DNA of 64,000 nt from Ezakiella coagulans (GTDB lineage: Bacteria; Bacillota; Clostridia; Tissierellales; Peptoniphilaceae), in assembly GCF_003096635.1 (NCBI RefSeq), contig NZ_QEKV01000009.1:1-64000 (forward strand), given 5' to 3'. Under the pieces are notes generated by a model, which made no database searches, was not told where the DNA came from, and was given only the letters and a program-made list of their open reading frames with translations. A program made the translations under genes and the position numbers. Positions 38,124 to 47,922 of this stretch are shown here, one piece after another; position 1 is the stretch's first letter, and every line of letters begins with the position of its first letter.

Positions 38124-40934
38124 CTATTTATATCCGAATCTAATTTCTTCAGAAACATCTCCAATTGTAAGTGTTGCTTGGAACTCTTTTCTCCAATTGC
38201 CAAATGCTCCTGCTGTATATGGCTTATAAAATTTACCGTTTTTGATTCTAACTTTATGTTCTTTAACATTGTCTCCGCTTACAACTCTTATTATAGCATC
38301 TCCATTGTAAGGCATTCCGTTTTCTGTTACTTCTGCATAGAGTCTGAAAATACCGGCTTTTCTTTCCGGAGAATTGTAGAAACGAGTGATTTCTATAACT
38401 TTTGGTCCTGCATCATTATGTGGTTTTTTTGATTCAAAGAACTTTATCGTTTTTTCTTTGTCTCTAACTCTTAATGTTGCTGTGAAATCTTTTCTCCATA
38501 CTCCGATTTGTCCACCGTGGTATTTTGATACAATTTTACCTGAGTCGAAATATACTCTTCTTTCTATTGTTTTGTCTTCAGCTGTTACTGTAAGATCTGC
38601 CGGTCCGTTATATGGCATTCCATTTACAGTTGCTTCGGCAAAAATTCTAAATACTCCGCCTTTGCGTTCCGAGTGTGTTAAGCTTGTGATTTCTATTACT
38701 TGTTTGCTGTAATCAGGAACGACCTTTGCCTTAAATACTGTCTTTAAATTGTTGTCAGTCATAACAGTTATATTTGCACTTCCAACTTTGTGTGCTACCA
38801 AGATTCCGTCAGGTCTAGCTTCAACTACATCCGGCTTGTCTGAATAATAAATGAAGTCTCTCTTAGCGGTTTCAGGATAAACACCTACATATGGCTCAAA
38901 ATTGAATTCTGTTCCTTCTGTGATAAGTTCTGATTGCTTTTTCATAAATAGTGTCATTGCAACACTTGGATCTCTTTCCGGCTTGATTGGATCCGGTTTC
39001 TTGTCGTCAGGAACGACATTTGGATCTGGTTCCGGTTTTGGTTCCGGTTCCGGTTCGTAATCATTTGTTCCAAGTTCTTCAATTTGTTGTCTTCCAGGTA
39101 CTCTGATTCCAGGATTTACAACTTGAACATTAAACCTTGTAACGATTTCTCCGCCCTTTGTTTTAATGTATACATTAGTGTTTCCTGTTTTTACCGGATA
39201 TAGGAGTCCGCCTTCTTTGAATACTGCTACTTTCTTGTCATCTGTTCCGAATTCAAGTTCTGCTTCAGCGTCAGCCGGATCAACTTTATATCTTAGGATA
39301 CCCTTCTTATCTATATGGATAAATCCTTGGCTTCCGATATCGAAAGTAATATTTCTAATCTTGACTTTTCCGTCAATTGTAATATCTGTGTTGTGGTCAT
39401 CAACATTGTCCAAATCCTTTTCAGGAACTTCATCACCTGTTGTAGTTATAGCCTTGATACAGAAGTTTGCATTAGGCAAATTTCTTGTAAGGTCTGACCA
39501 ACCGTCTCCAATTTTTGAGAAATATGATTGACCAGGAGCTGCAACAGCTCTTGAAGAATAACCTTTAATTTGTGTTTCAACAGGTAGTGGCGTGTTGTTC
39601 TTTGATTTTGTAGAATTCATATATACTACAATTGCAAATTGTTCGCCTTCTTTTAAATGTACAGGATCAATATCAACTGTGTAGTAACCAGGATATAAGA
39701 AGCTTCCTGATGCTACTTTTACTCTATCTGATGTAAGTTGACTTGTTTTTTCAACATTTTTTACAACATAGATTTCGTAATCTGTTTGGTTAGCAACGTT
39801 GAATAAACCAACTTCATGTAAGAGTTCCTTGTATTGTGCTGTAAATATATTTGCCATATAACCTTCGCCCTTAAATCCAACAGATCTTGTTGCTCCAAGT
39901 GGGTCATATTGGTGAATAATTCCTCTTAAATCTTTTTTCTTAGGAATAAATACCGTCGGGCTCTTTCCAACAAATGCATCGTAGTATGATACATAGTAGA
40001 AACCTGAGTCCATATAGCTTGTTCCCCATGAGTTTTTACAGATCCATGCCCCATTATCAGGTGCTTTTTGTGTAAAAGCTGTTGATGGGTAAGTGTCATC
40101 CCAACCGACGATTGTTACTGCGTGGTTTGGAGTACCGTTTCCCGGATTGTACATTGAGAAAGTCTTTTTGTTTTCATAATATGAAGAAGATGAATTTATT
40201 GTTGTATAAACTCCACCATATTCACTTATTGCCCATTTAAGATTATCAATTTCGTTGATGTTTGTTACATCCGGAAGATAAATAATCTTTTCCATGTCTA
40301 GTTGTCTTCTAAGACCCTTAGGTGAAACTGATATAACAGGATCATATGGGTCATCGTCTTCAGCAATCGGTCCCTTTCCACTTGCAAGATATGCGGCAGC
40401 CATATCACGGTTGCCTCCCTTTTCAGCACTCCAGTCGAATCCGTGCATGTTTCTTAAGTGTTTTTCACTGAAATCAAATTTACCTTTCTTTTGTCTTAAA
40501 AGAATTGATTCCATTGAACCGTAAGTAGCGAAAGCCCAACATGAACCGTTTGGTCCTTGGTCCTTTACCGGTGAAACCATTCCAAATTTTCTAAGGTCGA
40601 ACTTTGATGGATAACCTGTTGCAGCAACAGCATCCATTGATCTTGTTCTTATTTGAAGTGGTGCACCTTGACTTTCAATTTTAAGTGGAGCAACCGTAAG
40701 TCCATCGTCCAAATCATATTCGTTTGGATTGAAGTCTTCGTTAATCTCACTTAATTCCAATTCGGCCTCTTCTTCAGGCCCTTCCTCCTCAATTGTTGTT
40801 CTAGCAATATCTTCCTTTAATATATCATCATAGATTACATTTTCTTCCGCTTTGGTAAATAGCGGTGATAAAAGTGGAGCTACCATGAATACGGCTAGAA
40901 GAATTACTAAAACTTTTAGATTTTTCTTTACCAT
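38124..40934 (-). CDS. Secreted papain-like (C1) protease with Ig-like and duplicated C-terminal modules
   Basis: 936 residues. A signal peptide (about 1-29) and an acidic propeptide-like stretch precede the C1 domain: KDQGPNGSCWAF with Cys132, NHAVTIVGWDD with His271, CKNSWGTSY with Asn301. A lectin-like domain (about 345-500) follows, as in clostridial C1 surface proteases. Then come Ig-like domains, a proline/glutamate/lysine linker near 650, and two tandem copies (about 744-833 and 844-936) of the module that ends the CAMP protein. A further in-frame ATG at 41063 is upstream, but AGGAGG lies directly before 40934. First gene of the operon; no LPXTG or SLH anchor. Confidence 0.88.
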   Translation of the reverse strand: MVKKNLKVLVILLAVFMVAPLLSPLFTKAEENVIYDDILKEDIARTTIEEEGPEEEAELELSEINEDFNPNEYDLDDGLTVAPLKIESQGAPLQIRTRSMDAVAATGYPSKFDLRKFGMVSPVKDQGPNGSCWAFATYGSMESILLRQKKGKFDFSEKHLRNMHGFDWSAEKGGNRDMAAAYLASGKGPIAEDDDPYDPVISVSPKGLRRQLDMEKIIYLPDVTNINEIDNLKWAISEYGGVYTTINSSSSYYENKKTFSMYNPGNGTPNHAVTIVGWDDTYPSTAFTQKAPDNGAWICKNSWGTSYMDSGFYYVSYYDAFVGKSPTVFIPKKKDLRGIIHQYDPLGATRSVGFKGEGYMANIFTAQYKELLHEVGLFNVANQTDYEIYVVKNVEKTSQLTSDRVKVASGSFLYPGYYTVDIDPVHLKEGEQFAIVVYMNSTKSKNNTPLPVETQIKGYSSRAVAAPGQSYFSKIGDGWSDLTRNLPNANFCIKAITTTGDEVPEKDLDNVDDHNTDITIDGKVKIRNITFDIGSQGFIHIDKKGILRYKVDPADAEAELEFGTDDKKVAVFKEGGLLYPVKTGNTNVYIKTKGGEIVTRFNVQVVNPGIRVPGRQQIEELGTNDYEPEPEPKPEPDPNVVPDDKKPDPIKPERDPSVAMTLFMKKQSELITEGTEFNFEPYVGVYPETAKRDFIYYSDKPDVVEARPDGILVAHKVGSANITVMTDNNLKTVFKAKVVPDYSKQVIEITSLTHSERKGGVFRIFAEATVNGMPYNGPADLTVTAEDKTIERRVYFDSGKIVSKYHGGQIGVWRKDFTATLRVRDKEKTIKFFESKKPHNDAGPKVIEITRFYNSPERKAGIFRLYAEVTENGMPYNGDAIIRVVSGDNVKEHKVRIKNGKFYKPYTAGAFGNWRKEFQATLTIGDVSEEIRFGYK

Positions 40935-41172
40935 TTTTCCTCCTCTCGCGTCGTTTAACCGACATCTCTTCCTTAATAAATTTATATAGTCACATTTTGA
41001 CAATGATTTCTTCTCGAGTTTTAAAGTTGTGAATGTTTTATCACATTTTCGTTGTTTGAGCAAACTTTTAATAATTTTTTATTTATTCTAATTAAAACAA
41101 GAAATTTTTACCATGTAATTGAAAACATTTGAATTTCTAATATTTTAATGAATCCATCCGTTCTTTTTTTTA

Positions 41173-41201
41173 ATTATACCATTAATTTATGGAAAAATCA
41201 A
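41173..41201 (-). promoter_or_regulatory. Promoter of the protease-CAMP operon
   Basis: On the minus strand TTGATT (41201-41196), a 17-bp spacer and TATAAT (41178-41173). The leader to the start codon is about 230 bases, unusually long. Confidence 0.7.
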
Positions 41202-41285
41202 CTGATTACAAAAAAATTAATTTAAAAATTTGTTAATTTCACTATAAAAAACCTTACAAATATTGGTATATCTACATTATAGGCG

Positions 41286-41347
41286 AAATATTAATTTTTC
41301 TTAATATTTGTTTATGTATTGTAACTAAAAGAAAAATCTGCTATAAT
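41286..41347 (+). promoter_or_regulatory. Promoter and dyad before the giant multidomain protease
   Basis: TTGTAA (41319-41324), a 17-bp spacer and TATAAT (41342-41347). Just upstream is the dyad AAATATTAA-TTTTTC-TTAATATTT (41286-41309). The leader is about 115 bases. The rest of the 535-bp divergent gap is featureless AT-rich DNA. Confidence 0.7.
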
Positions 41348-41469
41348 TACTTTAGAGTTGTTTTATTTAGAAATTTTGTTTTTAAAATAAAAAAATCTTA
41401 TTAATTTTATCTAAAAGCAAAAAACTTGATGATTTTCTAAAAACGGCTTTAATACGAAAGGAGAGTATT

Positions 41470-44400
41470 ATGAACAAAAAATTTGCTAACGCCATTATAA
41501 GTGTAGTTCTTACATTAGTAATGGTATTGGCACCAGTATCTGTTTTTGCAGAAGACGGACTTGAAATCGGCGACGTAATTCAAGAAACAGGTATTGTTGC
41601 CCAAGAAGAATTGGTCGATGATTTATTTGTCGACGAAGCTCCGGTAAACCCGGAATTTAATCGTGTACAAGCTGGAGGAAATGAAAAATTCTACGGTTTG
41701 CGCGTTGACCCATTAAAAGTTAATACAAACTATAATGTAAAGCGTGCTCCTGAATTTTCTCGCCAAGGCGCTCCAAGAAAGTACGACTTAAGAGAACACA
41801 ATCGTGTAACTCCTGTTAAAAACCAAGGCCCTAACGGTTCATGTTGGGCATTTGCAACTTATGGTTCAGCTGAATCAGCTTTGATGCCACAATTAAACGA
41901 CTTCAGTGAAAAGAACTTGAGAAACACTCACGGCTATGACTGGGGTCCGGACCAAGGTGGTACATGGCAAGTTGCATCAGGTTATCTTGCTCGTTGGTCA
42001 GGTCCTATCTCGGAAGCTGACGAACCATATTCACCATATGGATTCACTTCCCCAAGAGGACTTGTAAGAGTTAAAGATATCGATAAGATTATGAATATCC
42101 CTGACATCAGAAATGGTTGGGATACAGCAGATCTTAAAGATGCTATCATGGCTCACGGTGCAGCTTATACTACTATTAATGGTAGTGAATGGTATTTAAA
42201 TGACAGAACAATGGCAAGTTACAACCCTGGCCGTGCAGGTTATGCAAACCACGCTGTAACAATTGTAGGTTGGGATGACGACTACAGCCGTTATAACTTC
42301 GGTATCACTCCTCCGGGAGACGGTGCATGGATTATTAAAAACTCATGGGGCCAAAACTGGAAGTATATGGGCGGATATTATTATGTTTCTTATTTCGACG
42401 GATTTGCCGGAAGAAGTAACGCTATCTTCAAGATGAAGAACAAGAGACCGAACGAATCAATCTGGTATTATGATGATTTGGGTATGACTTCAAACATCGG
42501 AAATGGACAGACAGGTTATTTCGCAAATGTATTCGGTCCTGTAAGAAACAACACAGATGTTTTCGAAGTTGGTTTCTTTGTTCCGTCAAACGGCGCAAGC
42601 TATGAAGTTTATATGACTTCAGGAAACGGTCAAGTAAGTTTCAACAACCGTACACCGGTTGCAAGCGGAAATATCGAATATGCAGGATATGTAACTGTTC
42701 CTATTAGAACATACAATGTACAAGCTGGACAATATTTTGCTCCTATTGTTAAACTTACAACTCCTGGTTATTCATATCCTATTCCTATTGAAAACCCTAT
42801 TCGTTATTATTCATCACGTGCAAGATCAAACAGCAATGAATCTTACATTTCTTATAACGGAAGCAATTGGATGGACGTTGCTACACAAAGATACAATGCA
42901 AACGTATGTTTGAAAGCTATGACACGTCCGGCAGGACAAAATCCGGGACCAAATCCTAATCCGGATCCTGAACAAAAGAAGGTTGAATCTATTAGATTTA
43001 GTCAAGATTCTATCGACGTTCAACTCGGACAAAGCTATCAATTGAATCCGGAAGTTCTTCCAAGAGATGCAGCAAATAAGAGACTATCTTACACTGTAAA
43101 TCCTAATTATGTTGCAACTGTTTCAGGCGGAGTTCTAAGAGGATTAAGAGCAGGTTCAGCTACTGTTACAGCAACTGCAACTGACGGTTCAAATGTAAGC
43201 GCATCATTCAGAATTAACGTTAAAGAAAAAGCTGGAAAACAAGTAAGCTATATTTCTCTTACACCTAACAACAAGACAATCGCAGTTGGTGAATCATTCA
43301 GAATTTCTGCAACAGTTTCACCTAGAGATGCTGAAAATCAAAGATTATCATTTGTAAGTGAAAATCCAAGTGTTGCAACTGTTGACAACAACGGAAATGT
43401 TCGCGGAGTAAGTGCAGGTAAGGTTAAGATCACAGCTACAGCTACTGACGGTTCAAATGTTTCACAAGTTGCATATGTAACTGTTTTCGGTAATAACGAT
43501 AACTCAAACCCTATAAACATCACAACAACTGTTGGAAGAAACGTTGTAAACAACGGAAATGGTCAAACAATTACTGTTAATACAAAAGATAAATACAATA
43601 GAAATCTTAGATACACAACAGTTGAAATTGACATTGTAGGTCCTCAAGGAAACCACATTGCTAAATCAGCATATACAGATTATTATGGAAATGCAAGATT
43701 CGATATCTCAGCTAACGAACTCGGCGTTTCAGGTAAATATATCGTAAATGTTAAAGCAAGCGGCGGAAACTACAGCACTTCAAACGACTCAACTTCATTT
43801 GAAGTAAATGATGCCCGTCCGTCATTCACAACAACTGTTACACCGGCTAAAAAATCAATTTATAGTAACGATTCTATTGCTCTTAACATTCAAACAAGCT
43901 ATGGACAATATGCTATAAGCAATGCTGATATCGCTATTGAAATTACAACACCTGACGGAACAGTTCACAGAAATTCAGGACGTACAGACTACTATGGTAG
44001 AGCAACCTACACATACAAACCTGAAAACGGTCCTGCTGGAACTTACAAAGTAAAGATTACAGCTTCAAAAACAAGCTATCAAAACTCAATCGGCGAAACA
44101 ACATTTGAAGTTGTAAAATATGTAAATCCAAGACACTTAACAATTGACTTCAGTCAAGATAAGCAAGAATACAAGCTCGGCGACAAAGCAACTATTGGAT
44201 TCCAATTGAACTATCAAAATGGAAACCCTGTAAGAACAAACCCATTAAGAATTGTTGTTACAACTCCTACAGGACAAGAATACAAACTTACAAAATATAC
44301 CAACTGGTATGGTAAGGCTGAAATCTATGTAACATCAGATAGCAGAATGGGTGAAGGTGAATACAAGGTTAACGTTGTTGCAGACAGATGGGGTTATGAC

Positions 44401-46902
44401 GGAGTTAACGAAACTTACAAATTCTATGTAGGTGAAAAACCTGTTGACCCTGTAGATCCTGTAGATCCAGTTGACCCTGTTGATCCAGTCGATCCTGTTG
44501 ACCCACCAAAGCCGGAAGAAACCATCTACAAGATGATCGAAACCGATGAAGCTCAAAAAATGATCGAAGCTAACAAGGACAACAAGGACTTTGTTCTTCT
44601 CGACGTAAGAACAAAAGCTGAATACAACGAATCACACATCGACGGATGTATTCACCACGACTACTATGGAAAAGACCACGAAGATTTCTTAAAAACATTA
44701 GACAAAAACAAAACATATCTTCTATACTGCAGAACACAAGTTCGTTCAGGCGGTACAGCTGAAATGATGAAAGCCCTCGGCTTCAAGAAAATTTACTGGA
44801 TGAACGGCGGAATGACCAAATGGTTAAGAGAAAATCGTCCATCAGTATTCCCTGAATATGAAAAAGCTCTCGATATTAATATCGGTGCCGACAAAACAGC
44901 ATATGTTAAGGGATCAACAGTAACTGTAAATGCTAAAGTTACAGACCTTGAAGGAAACTATATTAGAAAATCATCCATCGCTCTAAGTCTTAAAAACCAA
45001 GACGGAAGAGTTATTGAAACAAAGGCAGTAACAACAGGAAATACAGGAGAAGTAAGTTATGTATTTACAGCTCCACAACAAAACGGAAAATACAGCGTAT
45101 TTGCAGAAGCAAGTTACAATAACTTCGCAAAGATTACAGGTATTGCAAGCTTTGAAGTTGCTGACAGAGAAGTAGCATTTAAATCATACGAAGCACGTAA
45201 AGCTGAAGGTCAATACAAACACTTGAAAGCTACTGATTTCGAATATGAATCACTTCAAAAATACTACGGCAAAAACCTTCTTCAATACACAGTTAAGGAC
45301 GCTACTTTAGGCGATCACAAAATTGCTGATCTCATCGATCCATCAAAGAAGACAGTTCTCGTATTCGGTTATCCTGGATGCGGAGCATGTGTTGAAATGT
45401 GGAAAAAGATGGCTCCACTTCCTCACGATAAATACAATTTCTTAGAAATCGTAACATCAGTTGAAGAAGACGTAAAATCAACAGTTGACTTTGTAGACAG
45501 AGTTCTTAAAGACTTGAATATCCAAAACTTCAGAGATCACATCTACTATGATGCTGACCAAAAGATTTGGGCATCACGTTTAGGATTCCTCACAACACCT
45601 AACACTGTTATTCTCGACGAAAACGGAAGACTTTTAAATATTGCAGGACCACTTGATAAAAACGGTTTATACAATATTCTAAAATCAACAGTTGAATTAG
45701 ATGTCGAAGGTGAAGATGTAACTCCTGGTGAAGTTTACAACTCAACACTTTCACTCTCAGTTGACAAAACTCAAGTCAAAGCAAATGAAACAGTAAGAAT
45801 GACTGCAATGTTAAGAGATGCATCAAACAATCTTGTAAGAAATACAAATTTAAGATACACTCTAAAATATCCTAACAACCAAGTTCAAACAGGAACTTAC
45901 GACAGAAATACAGGATACCAAGGTCAAACAAATCTTTACTTCACACCGGACAAAGATTCACCTGCAGGAACTTATGAAGTTTCTATCGAAGCTCTCGACA
46001 GAAACTACAACGCAAAGAAAGAAACTGTTACTTTCGAACTTGTAAAAGAAGAAGAAAATAACAATTCAAATCTTACACTCACATGCGGTGGCGACACCTT
46101 CAAACCGGGTGCAGTAATCAGAATGACATTGATTGTAAAAGACCAAAACGGACGTGTAATGACAAACGAACCAGTAAAGTTCACATTCGCATATCCTGAT
46201 GGAAAAACTTACAATTACAACAGAACAACAGATTACTATGGAAGATCAGTTCTAACATTCACAACAAACCAATCAATTCCACAAGGAACATACACTGTTA
46301 CAGGTGAACTCGCAAGCGATCCAAGCACAAGAGTTACAAGCAAATTCACTATCACAACAGGAAACAATCCTGACCCTTACAAACCTTCAAACGGCGAATT
46401 AAGCTATGAAGACAGAGCAAGAAATGGTGAATTCAACCACTTAAACAGCGGCGACTTGGGACCAAAGCTTAAAGCTATCTACGGAAGAAATGTTAAGAAC
46501 TACACATTGACAAATATGAACGGTCAAAACGTTACAATCGCTTCACTTATCGACGGCAAACGTCCTACAATCATCGCAATGGGTTACCCAGAATGCGGAG
46601 GTTGCCAAGGAAGCTGGAGAAGCCTTGTAAACATTGACAAATCAGGATTCACAATGGTTGAAGCAATGACTTCAGGCAACGCTTACTCAATCAGAAACAT
46701 CTTGAACAGACTTGGTCTAAGCCAAATGGAACCATACTTCCATTACAATGCAAGAGGATTATTCAACATCGTAAGTTCAAACTACGTACCATGTTTGATG
46801 TACCTCGACAAAGACGGCAACGTAACAAACCTCAGCTACTTTGAATCAAACAACCAAGTTTTAAGCATTGTCAATAGAATCGGAGATACAATCTCTAAAT
46901 AA
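41470..46902 (+). CDS. Giant secreted papain-like protease with rhodanese and two thioredoxin-like domains
   Basis: 1810 residues. Signal peptide (1-27); C1 protease (about 104-330) with KNQGPNGSCWAF (Cys125), NHAVTIVGWDD (His261), IKNSWGQN (Asn291); lectin-like domain (about 335-495); two Big_2 domains (505-673); three MG2-like Ig repeats (680-993) with the recurring TDYYG motif; PVD-repeat linker (993-1013); rhodanese domain (about 1018-1125) with LLDVRTKAEY and active-site LYCRTQVRSGG (Cys1087); Ig repeat (1134-1236); thioredoxin/redoxin-like domain (about 1237-1405) with GYPGCGACVEMW (Cys1304/1307); two Ig repeats (1424-1633); second thioredoxin-like domain (1634-1810) with GYPECGGCQGSW (Cys1709/1712). 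All catalytic residues are present. AAGGAGAG precedes the ATG. Single gene with its own terminator. Confidence 0.9.
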   Translation: MNKKFANAIISVVLTLVMVLAPVSVFAEDGLEIGDVIQETGIVAQEELVDDLFVDEAPVNPEFNRVQAGGNEKFYGLRVDPLKVNTNYNVKRAPEFSRQGAPRKYDLREHNRVTPVKNQGPNGSCWAFATYGSAESALMPQLNDFSEKNLRNTHGYDWGPDQGGTWQVASGYLARWSGPISEADEPYSPYGFTSPRGLVRVKDIDKIMNIPDIRNGWDTADLKDAIMAHGAAYTTINGSEWYLNDRTMASYNPGRAGYANHAVTIVGWDDDYSRYNFGITPPGDGAWIIKNSWGQNWKYMGGYYYVSYFDGFAGRSNAIFKMKNKRPNESIWYYDDLGMTSNIGNGQTGYFANVFGPVRNNTDVFEVGFFVPSNGASYEVYMTSGNGQVSFNNRTPVASGNIEYAGYVTVPIRTYNVQAGQYFAPIVKLTTPGYSYPIPIENPIRYYSSRARSNSNESYISYNGSNWMDVATQRYNANVCLKAMTRPAGQNPGPNPNPDPEQKKVESIRFSQDSIDVQLGQSYQLNPEVLPRDAANKRLSYTVNPNYVATVSGGVLRGLRAGSATVTATATDGSNVSASFRINVKEKAGKQVSYISLTPNNKTIAVGESFRISATVSPRDAENQRLSFVSENPSVATVDNNGNVRGVSAGKVKITATATDGSNVSQVAYVTVFGNNDNSNPINITTTVGRNVVNNGNGQTITVNTKDKYNRNLRYTTVEIDIVGPQGNHIAKSAYTDYYGNARFDISANELGVSGKYIVNVKASGGNYSTSNDSTSFEVNDARPSFTTTVTPAKKSIYSNDSIALNIQTSYGQYAISNADIAIEITTPDGTVHRNSGRTDYYGRATYTYKPENGPAGTYKVKITASKTSYQNSIGETTFEVVKYVNPRHLTIDFSQDKQEYKLGDKATIGFQLNYQNGNPVRTNPLRIVVTTPTGQEYKLTKYTNWYGKAEIYVTSDSRMGEGEYKVNVVADRWGYDGVNETYKFYVGEKPVDPVDPVDPVDPVDPVDPVDPPKPEETIYKMIETDEAQKMIEANKDNKDFVLLDVRTKAEYNESHIDGCIHHDYYGKDHEDFLKTLDKNKTYLLYCRTQVRSGGTAEMMKALGFKKIYWMNGGMTKWLRENRPSVFPEYEKALDINIGADKTAYVKGSTVTVNAKVTDLEGNYIRKSSIALSLKNQDGRVIETKAVTTGNTGEVSYVFTAPQQNGKYSVFAEASYNNFAKITGIASFEVADREVAFKSYEARKAEGQYKHLKATDFEYESLQKYYGKNLLQYTVKDATLGDHKIADLIDPSKKTVLVFGYPGCGACVEMWKKMAPLPHDKYNFLEIVTSVEEDVKSTVDFVDRVLKDLNIQNFRDHIYYDADQKIWASRLGFLTTPNTVILDENGRLLNIAGPLDKNGLYNILKSTVELDVEGEDVTPGEVYNSTLSLSVDKTQVKANETVRMTAMLRDASNNLVRNTNLRYTLKYPNNQVQTGTYDRNTGYQGQTNLYFTPDKDSPAGTYEVSIEALDRNYNAKKETVTFELVKEEENNNSNLTLTCGGDTFKPGAVIRMTLIVKDQNGRVMTNEPVKFTFAYPDGKTYNYNRTTDYYGRSVLTFTTNQSIPQGTYTVTGELASDPSTRVTSKFTITTGNNPDPYKPSNGELSYEDRARNGEFNHLNSGDLGPKLKAIYGRNVKNYTLTNMNGQNVTIASLIDGKRPTIIAMGYPECGGCQGSWRSLVNIDKSGFTMVEAMTSGNAYSIRNILNRLGLSQMEPYFHYNARGLFNIVSSNYVPCLMYLDKDGNVTNLSYFESNNQVLSIVNRIGDTISK
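44450..44506 (+). repeat. PVD tandem repeat linker
   Basis: Seven 9-bp units (with CCTGTTGACCCTGTAGAT as examples) encode a Pro-Val-Asp spacer before the rhodanese domain. The 9-bp unit keeps frame, so copy number can vary without breaking the gene. Confidence 0.8.
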
Positions 46903-46910
46903 CAATCAAT

Positions 46911-46948
46911 AAAAAGACTGCTACATAATTGTAGCAGTCTTTTTATTT
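46911..46948 (+). terminator. Strong intrinsic terminator
   Basis: AAAAAGACTGCTAC pairs with GTAGCAGTCTTTTT around a short loop. Confidence 0.92.
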
Positions 46949-46953
46949 AATTA

Positions 46954-47079
46954 AATTTGCGGTCCTTTTCGCGATAAACGATTGATTCAATATTTTAGTC
47001 GTTGCGACGTACTTGCCAGTACGTCTCGCTCCTAAAATATTTCATCTAACCGTTTCTCATCGAAAAGTCCTCGCAAATT
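46954..47079. repeat. Palindromic intergenic element, copy 4
   Basis: 126 bp, AATTTGCG to CGCAAATT. Pairings from outside in: CTTTTCG with CGAAAAG, AAACG with CGTTT, AATATTTTAG with CTAAAATATT, GACGTAC with GTACGTC. Shares 31 identical bases with copy 2 (47019-47049) and the CTCATCGAAAAGTCCTCGC end signature. Confidence 0.8.
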
Positions 47080-47381
47080 GGGGAGTCAATATGTATCGCC
47101 GCCAAAAATGTGCGCAATAAAAATTTATTTTATAATGCATCTAATAATAATTTCATCAAAAATTTGAATTGACAAAAATTAAAGCTTAACGCTTTGTATA
47201 AACGATTTTATATAAAATACGATTAATTATACTCGGTTTAAATATAAAAGTCGTTATTGGGCGATAACGGCTAAAATTTTAAGATAGTTTTTCGATTTTG
47301 ATATTTATGTGCGAACTAAGTTTTTATCTAAAAACATTAGAAAAATTTCCAACAAAAAAAGAGCCTCATTCATCAGCTCTT
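47080..47381. other. Non-coding gap after the palindrome
   Basis: No gene seen. TGTATCGCCGCCAA (47092-47105) repeats the 14-mer at 19146-19159, and a GTCGTTAT/ATAACGGC hairpin lies near 47250-47270. Confidence 0.45.
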
Positions 47382-47891
47382 TCAATCTTCAAAAAATTTT
47401 TCCATATCAACTCCTTCAAGCTCAAGGAGTGCTATTTTTTTATCGATGCCGTATGCATAACCTGTCATATTACCGTTTTTCCCGACAACTCTGTGGCACG
47501 GAATTATAATTGCAATCGGATTTTTTCCCACAGCTCCACCAACCGCCTGTGCGGACATTCGGGAAACATTTTTGATTTCAGCGATTTTTCTTGCAATTTC
47601 TCCGTAGGTCGTCGTTTTTCCATACGGAATCTCAAGAAGCATTTTCCAAACTAGCTTTTGAAACTCCGTTCCCGCCGGATTTATAGCCGGAATAAATTTT
47701 GGATTTTTTCCGGAAAAGTATATGTCGAGCCATTTTTCTGTCTCTTTTATAGTGCTCGTTTCTTTATATATCTTGTCGTGCGGCTCTTCATTTTCCGACT
47801 GTCTCTTAAACCGAACTCCAGTAATTCCCGTTTCGTTCGACGTAATCGTTATGTCTCCAATCGCTGACTTATACTCATAAAAATATTCCAT
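47382..47891 (-). CDS. ogt: Methylated-DNA-protein-cysteine methyltransferase
   Basis: 169 residues. GTEFQKLVWKMLLEIPYGKTTTYGEIA is the DNA-binding winged-helix region, and IIIPCHRVVGKNG holds the acceptor cysteine (PCHRV). Removes O6-alkyl groups from guanine in a suicidal reaction. Start at 47891 follows GGATGA; 47900 is an equally possible ATG. It lies 31 bp after a DNA glycosylase gene, forming an alkylation-repair pair. Confidence 0.9.
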   Translation of the reverse strand: MEYFYEYKSAIGDITITSNETGITGVRFKRQSENEEPHDKIYKETSTIKETEKWLDIYFSGKNPKFIPAINPAGTEFQKLVWKMLLEIPYGKTTTYGEIARKIAEIKNVSRMSAQAVGGAVGKNPIAIIIPCHRVVGKNGNMTGYAYGIDKKIALLELEGVDMEKFFED

Positions 47892-47922
47892 TTTATTCAT
47901 CCAATTTCCATGCCCTCTCAAA

